Source: Aselliscus stoliczkanus
Lineage: Eukaryota; Chordata; Mammalia; Chiroptera; Hipposideridae
DNA: 64,000 nt
NCBI GenBank assembly: GCA_033961575.1
Contig: CM066736.1
Coordinates: forward strand, 87,837,352-87,901,351
Reading direction: 5' to 3'
Part shown: positions 54,610 through 64,000 of the stretch, piece after piece
How the letters are laid out: each line of letters begins with the position of its first letter
Numbering within the stretch: the first letter of the stretch is position 1
Position numbers and translations under genes: made by a program
The notes under the pieces: generated by a model
The model's database searches: none
Told to the model about the DNA's origin: nothing
Seen by the model: only the letters and a program-made list of their open reading frames with translations

Positions 54610-57600
54610 GTCAGATAATGAATGATAAGAGCTATAGAGAAACATAAGAGGAGGTAAGGGGTAGAGAGCCAGTGGCTGCAATCTCAGATAGGCTGGACAG
54701 GCACCATGGGGATTTGCTGGGTCCTCTTCTCACAACACTGTCCCCCTCCTAGCCTGAAGGAGACCCCAGGCCTTGAGTTCCCACTGTGGGTCAGGCTCTG
54801 CCTTGGTGGATCTCAGCAGTAGGCCACAGACCAAGGCCAGGAGCTCCCTGGGCCCAGCTCAGGACCATCAGGGCTATGGCATGGAGCATCCTGGGCCTGC
54901 CTTCTGCTCACAGCCCTGAGAAGCCCCATCTGCAGGATTGGAGAGGGCGCACATCCTGCAATAAACCCCAATATTCCAGTGTAGCGAGAGGGCCCTGGGT
55001 CCAAAGAGGGTTAGCAACTTGTTCCCCCTCCTCCCCTCTCCTTTGGCATGTTCACAAGGGTTGATAAGGGCTGAGCCTCACAGCAGAGTGCTGGCCTGTG
55101 ATGGGGCTGCCTGTGTCCTTAGCTCCTGGTAAAGGGTATGAGGTGCTCTTCTATTGGGCCCACGCTGGTGGTCCCAGCTTGCCCCATCCTTCCAGCTCTC
55201 ATTCTCTAAGCCCCAGTATGCTAAAACCATTTTCCCCAAGCCTAAGCTCAGGAGACTGAGAGTTTTGGCCAACTATACCTTATTTTGCTGTGTGATCTCA
55301 GGCAGGTTCCATCCCAAGTGGGCCTTGAAGGTCCCATCATCTATCAAATGGAGGAAATGTAGGCACCTACATCTCAGGGCTGTCGTGAAGAGTGAGCAAG
55401 ACACTGGCAAGAAAGCAGTTTGCAAAGCTTAGGAGCTACCCAGATGACAGGGGTTGTTATATGTTCAACATTTTCTGCTTATCTGAAAACCAGCCTCTTC
55501 TTGCAAAGCCCTGAGGCAGTTCCTAGAGCAAGCCCTTGACCCTGGACGGGAAATAAGTGGAAATTCCACAGAACCAGTTCTTCAGAAAAGACAAAGCCAA
55601 CTCTGCTCCCAACCAGCTGGCAGGGAGCTGACAGGAAGGGCCCCTCCTCTGTCCTTGTAGTGAGGTGAGAAGGGAGAAATGGGAAGGGACAAGGCTGGAG
55701 GCTTGGGAAAGCTTATGCAGGGAGGAGAAGGTGTAGGCCCGAGGCAATTGTGAGGGTCACCCATCCCCCACCTCAGGCCCTAGGGAGCGAGAGGACGTAA
55801 CTACTTAACTACGTGAACGTCAGGTACATGCATGTCTGCATGGAGGGTGTCAGTTGTGTGTGGGTCTGACTAGGAAGATGCACATGTACTCACACATGTT
55901 TGGTGTTGCACCAATGTGTGGATGGCACGTGTGTGTGTCTGTGCAAGTGGCCCTGGAGTGTGATGTTTGTTCACAAGTGTGTTTGCCTGTGCCCGTGCCT
56001 CTGCATGTAGTATATATATATGCACACACATGCCTACTCCTGGGGAGCCCTCAATCCCCCAGTTTACAGGCCTTGTTTTCTCAGGCTTGGCAATCCTTGC
56101 CACCATCCCAGGCTGGCCCAGATGCCATGGGCGATTTGTGGGGTTCCTGGTCACTGCAGGCTCTTGATTTTCCCCAGAAACTAAAGCAGTTAGACAGGAG
56201 GAGGAAGGCTTAGAGGATTAACTAGGGCTCAAACTCTCCCAGCTCAGCCCTGGGTATAGGCACTTGTGAAGATTTAGGGGGTGGAGTGGGTGTGTGTGTG
56301 GGGGGCTTGGTGTGTGCCCAAAGCCAAAGCACTGCCTCCAGGGGTCCTCAGACCCTCACTGCCTGTGGGCACTGACCCCTCCACAGCTACCCTCCTGCCC
56401 TCAGTCACCAGCAGGAACCCCTCAGCCCCTGTGCAGTACTTTATAGTTTACATCCCACATGTCTCTCTTGTATGATGCTCACCAACTTTATGCCACGCTG
56501 ACCTTAACACCCTGTTTCTAGAGGCCCCATCCCCAAGCAGCCACTGCCAGCTGGGTCTCAGGGTCACAGCTCCTGGCCCTGCGCTGGGCTCACAGTATAG
56601 TATGAGCCACTCCACTGGGTAGGGGTCACCACTTCCTGAACCTTGGTTTCCCCAGCTGCGGAATGGAGCTATTCCTATCCATGTGAGCCAAGGGATGAGA
56701 AGGGCCTCTGTGAGCCAGTGACTGGCAGGAATGGTCTCACCCACATCTGGACACCCAAGGCCACTGCCCATTGGCCCCTTGCTGCTTCCAGAAGCCAGGA
56801 GGGAAACACTACCCTCAGCGCTCTGTCTGAAACAGGAGACAGTCTGGCCCCAGTCAGGGAAGAGGCTTGTTCCCTTTGGGATTCAGATCAGATCCCAAAG
56901 GGAGCTGTCCCCACTTCAGGCTTGCAGGCAGCAGGTTTGGTGGTCCCTCAGACGGGCAGTCTTGCTGCGCTTCGGTTTTCCTTCTCTGCAACCTGGATAC
57001 CTTGCTCTGTCCAGAGTCTGGGGTGTGCTGTTTCCCATGCAGGAAAACACAGCAGGACCACAGAGACCTGGCAAAGGAGGACGGGGTTCGTGCCCATGGG
57101 TGCAATCCCGCACTGCTGTGTGCACAGCATACCCAGCCCCTGATGCAACTCCATATGAGCCACACAGTCTACACATGTGCATATGCCCAGGTACCTGCCA
57201 CGCCGGAAGCACACCACCCCCATCATGCACGCATGACCCACGTTAAGTGTGCATCCACACACAGCCCAGCACATGCAGGGCTCTTGCACAGCTCATCAGA
57301 AGTTTCACACAAAGACCCTTCAGAACCAGGAGAGAGATGGAGGGGAGGGCAAGAGCTGAGTCCTCAGATGCCTGGGCCCTTCCTGGGCTCCTTCCAAGGG
57401 GTTACCACAGACACAGATGGTTTGGTTTGTCCAGCTTGTCCTCTTTAGCCAGCCTACACAAGCCCTGGCCACAAGGCTCAAAGAAAGCAGGCTAAGGTCC
57501 CTTTGGGAGTGTGGTCCCCGACCTGCCCAGCCAGCCACCAGCCATGTTTGTCACCAGCTTAAAGTGAGGCTTCAGGCTAATTAATCACTCTGGATTTGGA

Positions 57601-58145
57601 AGCGAAAAGGGCAGAATATGAGTAAGTGGAGTTTTAGAGGGGACAGGGCCATTCCCAGGAAAAGGGAGCACAGCCACCCTCCTGGAGTCCTTATATCTCT
57701 AGATTTTGGGTTCATTTACTCATTTAATCCACTGGGCTCTTCGGAGTGCTGGTGACCTAGTGGTAAAGAAGAGCATCTTGTCTCAGATTCAGCTCAGAGT
57801 CCAGCCTCCTCAGAACTTCAGGATGGAGGTGGGGGGATGGGGGCACCGGCCCCTGGCTCCTCCATTCCCTTCTGGATCTCTGCAATGCATTCCAGCCACA
57901 GCCTGACTTAAGTCCTCACGGTGCAGACTGAAGTGTGAACTCTGCTCTGGGGCACTGGCATATCCGAGAGCATGTCAGGAATGCACTGAGGTTCAGCCTC
58001 GAACCACTGCCTCAGACCCCAGGCACTGATGTGTACACTGACATTTGAGAAGCCCTGCATAGCACATGCCATACAGAGCCAGCCCCTTCTCCTGCCAACC
58101 CTCCCAGGATGGCTAAGACACATTCGGATAACAACTACACCAGCA
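54610..58145. other. Unassigned P2RY6-upstream sequence
   Basis: I see no gene. A MIR-like antisense relic is at about 55285-55460, impure TG repeats at about 55850-56025, and CA-rich text at about 57115-57275. Overlapping open frames between 56.6 and 57.5 kb have no recognisable domain and read through both strands, which suggests composition rather than coding. Confidence 0.4.
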
Positions 58146-58149
58146 AACA

Positions 58150-58345
58150 CACAGTGCTTATCAGAGCTTATACTATCTCATTTAATACTCACACGTTCTT
58201 ATCAGGTAGCTACAGCTACCATTATTATGCCCATATTACAGATGGGCACATGAGTCCCCTGAGTGGTTAAGTAACTTGCCCAAGCATCTTACAGCTAGTA
58301 GTAGCAGAGCCAGGGCTTGAACTCAATGCTTTGGACCAATACACT
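58150..58345 (+). repeat. MIR SINE fragment
   Basis: 'gagcttatactatctcattt', 'aatactcacacgttcttatc', 'cccatattacagatgggcac', 'gttaagtaacttgcccaagc' and 'gagccagggcttgaactcaa' follow MIR order. Confidence 0.8.
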
Positions 58346-58349
58346 GCCC

Positions 58350-61320
58350 CATTCAGCAGCAGTGTCTTCATGTCTGGGTAGGGGTCAGAGTGATGGGAGA
58401 GGCAATAAACAAAAGTGAAACACCAAGGAGCCAGTGGACCTCCTCATAAGAATCTAGGAAATACCAGGATTTACTTATTGATTGCTTTAGCATTTACAAC
58501 TCTGTCCATAAAGGAGTTCAGACACCAGCCACATATGCCACAGGATCTTATTAGAGGCAGTCGCAGAAACCTAGACTAAGATGGCGACTGAACTTCCTGG
58601 AAGCCAAAGTTAAAGGGAGGGAGGAATGGGGTTGCAGGTAGGGAGGTTGTGAGGATTCCAGAGCTGGGCCAGAGTCACCGAGATGGAGACAAGGGACCGA
58701 TGGAGAGAGATTTGGAAGGCAGGTTCTATGGGGCTTGACAACTCTGGGGGAAGTGAGGAAGACGGAGAAATCGAGGAAGAAGCCAGGATGTACCCAAATC
58801 CTTCCTGCCAGGGCAGCTAGAGGACAGAGAGCACCCAGATAAGGACTGGGCACAGTGCTTCACAGTAGGTGCCCGGTAAATGTGTGCCACCTGCCTCCCT
58901 CTTTATTCACGCCAATACCCGCTCAGATATGGGCTGCTCCCACCCTCACCCTGCCTCACAGCCTGGGGGCCCAGGATCCTTCTGGCTTCCTCTTCCATCA
59001 GCCTCTTGGGGGTTCCTGCTTACCACATTCCCCCGCCCCTTCCCCCCCACCCCCAATCTACAGTTCTTTCCTTCAATCATCAGCTCAGGGGCTGGGGAGG
59101 GAGGGTGATCATGGGGAAATAATCATGGGCAGCATTGGGAATCTACAGGCCTGCTGCCCAGGGCTCAGGGCAGGGCTGGCAGTGGACACGCTGCGGAGCA
59201 AGAGGTGACATCCGGGAGGTCCCCTCCCCCACCCAATCTCTTAAATTTTTTGCCCATCCCGGGTTCTCCCAGAGGACAAGCTCCCCTAATTCTTTTAGTT
59301 CTGAGATCAATTTCTCACCTGTGGGCTGAGGCTGGGTGAGGAAGAGGAGGTGGGAAATCGCAATCATGGTGCCTTGTGCTGAATTTTCACATCTCTTCAT
59401 CTGATCATTCATTTATTCACTCACTCCTCATTCATTTGAGTAATGCTTACAGATTAGCCCAAGAACCAGGCATTCCACAACAGCGCTGATGTCCTCAGTG
59501 TGCGAAAGAGAGTTCAGGGAGTTTTAGTCCTGTGTGCCAATTTGCCAGGTGAGGAAAGTGAGGTCTGGAGAGGGATAGTGACTTGTTCAAAGTGACACAG
59601 CTGAAGTTGGGACTGGCCATCAGCTCCCTACTCCCCAGCCCACACTGAATTCAAACACAACTGTGCATTGATGGTGCTGCTTGTGTTAATACCCCAGCAG
59701 TCTTTCTACAACCTAAGGTGTTCAGAGAGTCTCTCAAGACAGAATGAGGTTTCACTTTGGGGTCTCCTCAGCCCCATTTTTTTCTCTCCCTTCTTCCTCT
59801 CCATGTCCCCTCCAGAAACTGGGTGACCCCACAATTCCCTTATCCTGAGGGGACTGATGACAATCTAGACCCTCATCTCCCCCTCTCCTGCGCCACCCTC
59901 CCCTAAGAACCACAAGCTGCTCTGAGCACCTCCACTGTCTGGTGAGGAGGGGCCCCTGGGTTCACGGTCACCCAGCCAGGGAGCATGTGGCCATTTTAGA
60001 AGGGAACTTCCTTCACCCTAGAGGAGCCACAATGGCTGTGGGTGGCTGTGAAGGGACCTTTCCTCGGGCTTCTCAAATAATCCTGCAGAAGTGACCTCCA
60101 GGAAACCTTCCTTGGTAGTTTATAAGCTTGAAAGTGTCAGACTGCCAGAGCTGGGGTCAGAACCCTTGAACATTTGAACTGGAATCAGGAAATGTCACAG
60201 CAGGAGCACAGCAAGTTTCGAGTTTAGATTGTAGACTTTGAGAATGTTTGAGTTGAGATTATAGGCTCATAGAGTAGGGCTATAGAATCATAAACAATTA
60301 TAGCTGGAATTGTGGATGAAAGGAAATCAGGGCCAGAAGTGAAGTCAACATCACTCTGTCCCACCTCCCTGACAGCTGAGAAGAGAGAGCTGGCCTTGTC
60401 GCCCTGCCATTCGGGGCTGGGCCAGGCTTCCTGCTGCTCAGGAGGGCTCCATCCTCTAGACCTCCAGGAGCGACACTCAGGGCCTCTGGGCTGAAGCACT
60501 CCTTGCCTGGGGACAGTGGGGACAGTGGTCTGGCTGTGCCCTGGCCCAAGTCTCGCCGCCAGCCCATCACAGCACCCTGCCACCACAGCAGATATATTTA
60601 GATGCCCTCCCTAACTATGTCCCCACAGCTCCCAACACTGTCTTTTATATCTCCCCATTCTCTGGGGCCTCCAGGCACCTCTCTAAACTGACTCGATGAA
60701 GTCACCAGGCACAGGATTCTTGCTCTGCCAACGCAAATGTTTCTCCCCCGAAAACAAAGCTCAGCCTGAAGGGTCTCCGGGTCCACTTCAGTCTTGAGCT
60801 CAGACCCACCAGCTCTAACTCTGACTTTGCAGCCTCTCTTCAGTTTCCAGAGCCTGCCTTGGCCGAGGGACCTAACATCTCTGATCCTGCTCCTTTCGAC
60901 TGTCCTTGTTTCAGGCAGAGGGCACCCCTGCTCCTGTCAATCCCTTAAACAAAACACAACACACACACACACTCATGGCACAGGTCAGCATTTTCTGTTC
61001 CTCTGGTGTTTGTCAGGAGAGGCTTCTATCCAAGCCCCACAGCTACCCTTATGCTTCTCCCCCAATTTCTCTCCCACGCCCCATCCCAGGCCTTACCAGA
61101 GACTTGGCATCTTCCCACTTCAGACTGAAGCTTCACAGATGCCAGATAGTCACTGAGAGTTCAACAATGATAGAGCCTGGGGACAGGAATGGATCCCCCA
61201 GACATACTTAATTGAGGAGACCCTTAGATTCCTACCTGCCCAGCTCACAGGAAATCACTGATTCTGTGGGAATTCAGGGTTCCTGGGTGAGCAGGGACCC
61301 ACTCCTGTGGGGGACTCCAT
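58350..61320. other. Unassigned P2RY6-upstream sequence
   Basis: I see no gene. An isolated YY1-type AAGATGGCGAC at 58578-58588 is followed by an ETS-type CTTCCTGG. A MIR-like core lies at about 59530-59650, a short CA run at about 60957-60974. The remainder is unassigned. Confidence 0.4.
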
Positions 61321-61324
61321 CATT

Positions 61325-61525
61325 ATCATAGTTTTACCACCAGCTGGTAAGGGTTTTTATGTGCCTGAAACTGTGCCAAGCACTTTATATCCAGGAACTC
61401 AGTTGTTACAATAACCCTACAAGGCAAATACTATTAACATCTCCATTTTATAAAGGAAGAAATTCAGGCGCAAAGAGATTTTGCCCAAGTCTTTCATGTA
61501 GAGAGCAGGGATCTAAACCTGGACA
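61325..61525 (+). repeat. MIR SINE fragment
   Basis: 'gtgcctgaaactgtgccaag', 'cactttatatccaggaactc', 'acaataaccctacaaggcaa', 'ctccattttataaaggaaga' and 'gagcagggatctaaacctgg' follow MIR order. Confidence 0.75.
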
Positions 61526-61734
61526 ACAGAACCACCTCGACGGTTCCAGGTGGTCACCTGCTATGGGGACCCCCTTCCCTGTGGTCCTCGCCAGACAATG
61601 AAGCAAAGGTAAGAACCTCATAGCTGATCAGGGCCTCTGTCCAGGAGCCAGCTACCCTTGCCCTAGAAATGACCAAGACAGACCCCACCACAGTCCCCCA
61701 TGCAGGACACCCCCCACCACCACTGTAACCCCTG

Positions 61735-62590
61735 CTTTCATACACAGTGCACATGGCCTTACACAACTCCAGCTTCCTACCACACAACTGTGCTGCACAC
61801 ATGCACACACAGCACAACCATATACCAACCACACTGCTACACTCCCTCAGTGTCTCCAGGCCCTGCCATCCCAGCTTGAAGGACAGGCAGGAGCGTCCTA
61901 CTCTACAGGTGCCAGAGAGCTCCTACCACAGGATAAACCCGGCTCATCAGCAAGCCTTGGGTCAACTCACTGCATGGTAACTTACCAGAACGATATTTTT
62001 ACATTAAAACAAATGCAAAAATGTTACAGAGAGGATTGCAAAATTCACATGACATTTGAAGAGTAATAAGTGAGGCTTCAAAGAAGCTTCTTGGGAGTGT
62101 GTATGTGTGTGTGGGAACGTGCACTATTTGCACTTCCTCCACCCAGATCCGGGGTGAGCTTCCCCTCTCCCAAGCTCTTAGGGGTGCTGGGTGGAAAAGT
62201 CAGAATAATCCCAAGGTCATGGAAAACGCTCTGTCAGTGGTAACAGATGCACAAATGCTTTCCAACTCCATTACCTGGCTCAGCACACCACACAGGGCCA
62301 TGAATGTGTCACACAGAGAACATACATTTAACAATTTGCACAACACACATGTATGCACCAATGTGCCATGGCTCCCAACACAGCATGCACACAACATGGG
62401 CACACACACTGAACCCCTAAGTTACTTTGGCACTATCACCCAGGGCTACAGATAAGTGCCATACACACTTCCTGCATGCTGGCACACACCACAATCCACT
62501 GGCACACCATGCACACAACTGTATAAAACCCGGCACACACACACTGCCCACACTAGTCCCTTACATACTGCTCACATCACAAACATACAG
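61735..62590. repeat. Degenerate CA-rich tract
   Basis: For about 850 bases the plus strand is dominated by CACA-containing words ('gcacacatgcacacacagca', 'aacacagcatgcacacaaca', 'acacacacactgcccacact') with no fixed unit. It looks like decayed simple-sequence DNA. Open frames rich in His and Thr across it are artefacts. Confidence 0.6.
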
Positions 62591-62639
62591 GCTCACCCTG
62601 GAAACCCCACACTGGCAACGATGCAAGCCTGGACTGGGC

Positions 62640-62960
62640 AGACCTACCTCTTCCCGCGCCCTGCACCTACTGCCCCTGTGTACCCTGTCCCACACAGCCC
62701 TTACCTGGGCTGCGCAGCACCAACTGGCCCTGGGACGTCACTTGCTCCAGCGCTGGGAGGTAAACCCACAAACCGAGGAGCAGCACAGGCGGCGGCTGCA
62801 GCTCCAACCCCTAGCGTCCACCCCTCCTTGCGCCCCGTGCACAGCTAGAGCAAAGGGGCGGGGGGAGGGGGTGTGGCCGGACGGCCTCCGCACCCACGTG
62901 GGAGTCACGCGCAGGCTGAACCCTGCTGGGCTGCCAGCCCCTGAGGAAACAGGCATCAGG
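62640..62960 (-). promoter_or_regulatory. P2RY6: Candidate distal promoter (P2RY6)
   Basis: This is the only CpG-enriched patch upstream of P2RY6. It holds GC boxes (GGGGCGGGGGG at 62855-62865), a palindromic E-box CCCACGTGGG at 62893-62902 and several CpGs around 62870-62915. It lies about 36 kb upstream of the P2RY6 coding exon, similar to the distance of the distal human first exon as I remember it. Assignment to P2RY6 and the strand are inference. Confidence 0.4.
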
Positions 62961-63144
62961 GGGCAGCGCTGTGGGCTGCGACCCCAGACCCCTGAACTCC
63001 AGCTCAGGTTCCCTGGCAACTCCTACTCTCCCCTGGCCTCACTTTCCTTGTTTGTATTGAGAGCGGTGGCTTAAGTGGTGATTCCTCAGGTCTTTCCAGC
63101 TCTGACATTCTATAGTTCTGGGATAGTGGCCGAGAGGGAGGACT

Positions 63145-63245
63145 AATAATACTGCTTCTTGAGCAGCTACTATGTGCCAGGCACTGTGCTAGGTATTTTA
63201 ATAGTCACTTAATTTAATCACCATAGCAATTCCAGAGGTATTCTT
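63145..63245 (+). repeat. MIR SINE, 5' part (split by SINE insertion)
   Basis: 'gcagctactatgtgccaggc', 'actgtgctaggtattttaat' and 'aatttaatcaccatagcaat' are the 5' half of a MIR. It continues at 63662 after the type D SINE. Confidence 0.85.
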
Positions 63246-63671
63246 TTTTTTTTTTTTTTTAAGATTTTATTCGGGAATTGGGGAAGAGGAACAGTGTTGG
63301 GGAATTGGGGAAGAGAAACAGACAAGTTGCTGTCCTTCAACCTTAGTTGTGGAGGGCGCAGCTAGCTCAGCTCCAAGTCCAATCCCCTCCCGGTCGGCAG
63401 CTCCAGGAACTCAGCTCAGGATGCCCTGTTCAATCTTAGTTGCAGGTGAGCATAGCCCACTCTCCTATGTGGGAGTCTAACTGGAAACCTTGTTGTTAGG
63501 AGCCCCTGCTCTCACCAGCTGAGCCCTCCTGCCACCTATTGGCAGTTCAGTGGCAGCTCAGCTTGGGCACAGCTCACTGGCCCACATGGGAATCGAACCA
63601 GCCGTCCTTTTGCTAAGAGCTTGTGGTCTTAACCAACTGAGCCACTCAGCTGGCCCTCTAAAGGTATTCTT
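63236..63671 (-). mobile_element. Dimeric tRNA-derived SINE, type D, inside a MIR
   Basis: The element (about 63246-63661) is the second type D copy, with duplications AGGTATTCTT at 63236-63245 and 63662-63671. On the minus strand it has head GGCCAGCTGAGTGGCTCAGT, B box GGTTCGATTCCC and linker 'ctgccaataggtggcaggag'. The second tRNA-like unit is GGCTCAGCTGGTGAGAGC. The tail has two 'attccccaa' type blocks, AATAAAATCTT and poly(A). Confidence 0.93.
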
Positions 63672-63790
63672 AACCCCATTTCACAGAAGGGCAAACTGAG
63701 GCACAGAGGGATGAAGTGACTTGGCCATGATCAACAGCTAGAAAATGGCAGACCTGAGATTTGAACTCAGGCAGTCTGACTCCAGAGACC
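63662..63790 (+). repeat. MIR SINE, 3' part
   Basis: 'taaccccatttcacagaagg', 'gcaaactgaggcacagaggg', 'gacctgagatttgaactcag' and 'gcagtctgactccagagacc' complete the MIR that starts at 63145. Confidence 0.85.
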
Positions 63791-63799
63791 AAGTACCCC

Positions 63800-63965
63800 T
63801 ACAGAGTGGGTTGGTGGTACTTTCCACACCATACACTGCTCCCAGATCCTCATAACAATCCCAGGAGCTTGGTGCTACAAATCCATTTTACAGATTAAGA
63901 AACTGAGGTTCAGGGAGATTATTTTACCTCAGGTCATCCCGCTAGTGGGGTGACCTAAAGACGGG
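63800..63965 (+). repeat. MIR-like fragment
   Basis: 'ctcataacaatcccaggagc', 'ccattttacagattaagaaa' and 'ctgaggttcagggagattat' indicate a second, adjoining MIR core. Confidence 0.65.
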
Positions 63966-64000
63966 ATGTGGGGTGGGAATGATGCTGGGGATGGTGTCAG

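Larger units (their letters stand above)
26991..62960 (-). other. P2RY6: Presumed P2RY6 5' non-coding region (introns and unseen leader exons)
   Basis: No other protein-coding gene can be supported here. By the human arrangement, as remembered, the non-coding P2RY6 exons and alternative promoters spread over roughly 30 kb or more upstream of the coding exon. I could not identify the leader exons from sequence alone. The repeats and candidate sites within are listed separately. Confidence 0.5.

Noticed and set aside
56643..57448. Cluster of overlapping open frames on both strands
   Set aside because: No frame has a recognisable motif. Similar lengths on both strands point to composition effects, and no splice or promoter context supports a gene.
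58578..58600. YY1-type AAGATGGCG plus ETS motif as a promoter
   Set aside because: It is isolated, with no CpG enrichment or supporting sites nearby. Kept only as a remark in the region description.
62427..63074. 215-codon plus-strand frame across the CA-rich and GC-rich tract
   Set aside because: The N-terminal part is translated CA repeats, and no domain is visible.
27012..64000. P2RY2 coding sequence, expected upstream of P2RY6
   Set aside because: No frame shows the second P2Y receptor, so it must lie beyond the right edge.

Overview
The window is nuclear DNA of a placental mammal. Coding sequence is sparse, introns are long, there is one large CpG island, and many ancient mammalian repeats (MIR, L2, L1, an MLT1-type LTR) are present. 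Thirteen younger tRNA-derived SINEs, most opening with a GGGCCGGCCGAGTGGC-like start and flanked by clear target-site duplications, resemble the Rhin-1 type SINEs known from horseshoe and leaf-nosed bats. I therefore infer a rhinolophoid bat. That is inference from remembered repeat families, not a database match.

Two protein-coding loci can be supported, both on the minus strand. Positions 12346-15501 are the large first coding exon of ARHGEF17 (a Rho guanine-nucleotide exchange factor). Its CpG-island promoter lies to the right, and everything left of 12346 is its first intron. Positions 25974-26960 are the complete single-exon coding sequence of P2RY6 (UDP-responsive P2Y6 receptor). The order P2RY6 then ARHGEF17, same strand, matches human 11q13.4 as I remember it. 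The sequence right of P2RY6 should hold its 5' non-coding exons and promoter. A small GC-rich cluster near 62.65-62.95 kb is the best candidate for the distal promoter. P2RY2, expected further upstream, is not in the window.

Region by region: 1-12345 is ARHGEF17 intron 1, with an MLT1 LTR, L2/MIR relics, one SINE and some candidate regulatory sites. 12346-16700 is ARHGEF17 exon 1 and its CpG island. 16700-25973 is intergenic with five SINEs, L1 and L2. 25974-26985 is the P2RY6 coding exon. 26986-64000 is the P2RY6 5' region: seven SINEs, a nested L1 cluster, a probable solo LTR, a deleted mariner transposon, a local tandem-type duplication and several MIRs.

I found no undescribed multi-gene system. 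The most interesting signals are in the repeats. The SINEs form four structural types built from exchangeable modules: two tRNA-like heads, a dimeric form, and a shared tail with AATAAA plus TCTTT. All six copies of one head type carry a sequence one mismatch from the CTCF core motif. The mariner keeps an open transposase C-terminal half but has lost a catalytic aspartate. A 180-base segment is present twice, 1.2 kb apart.
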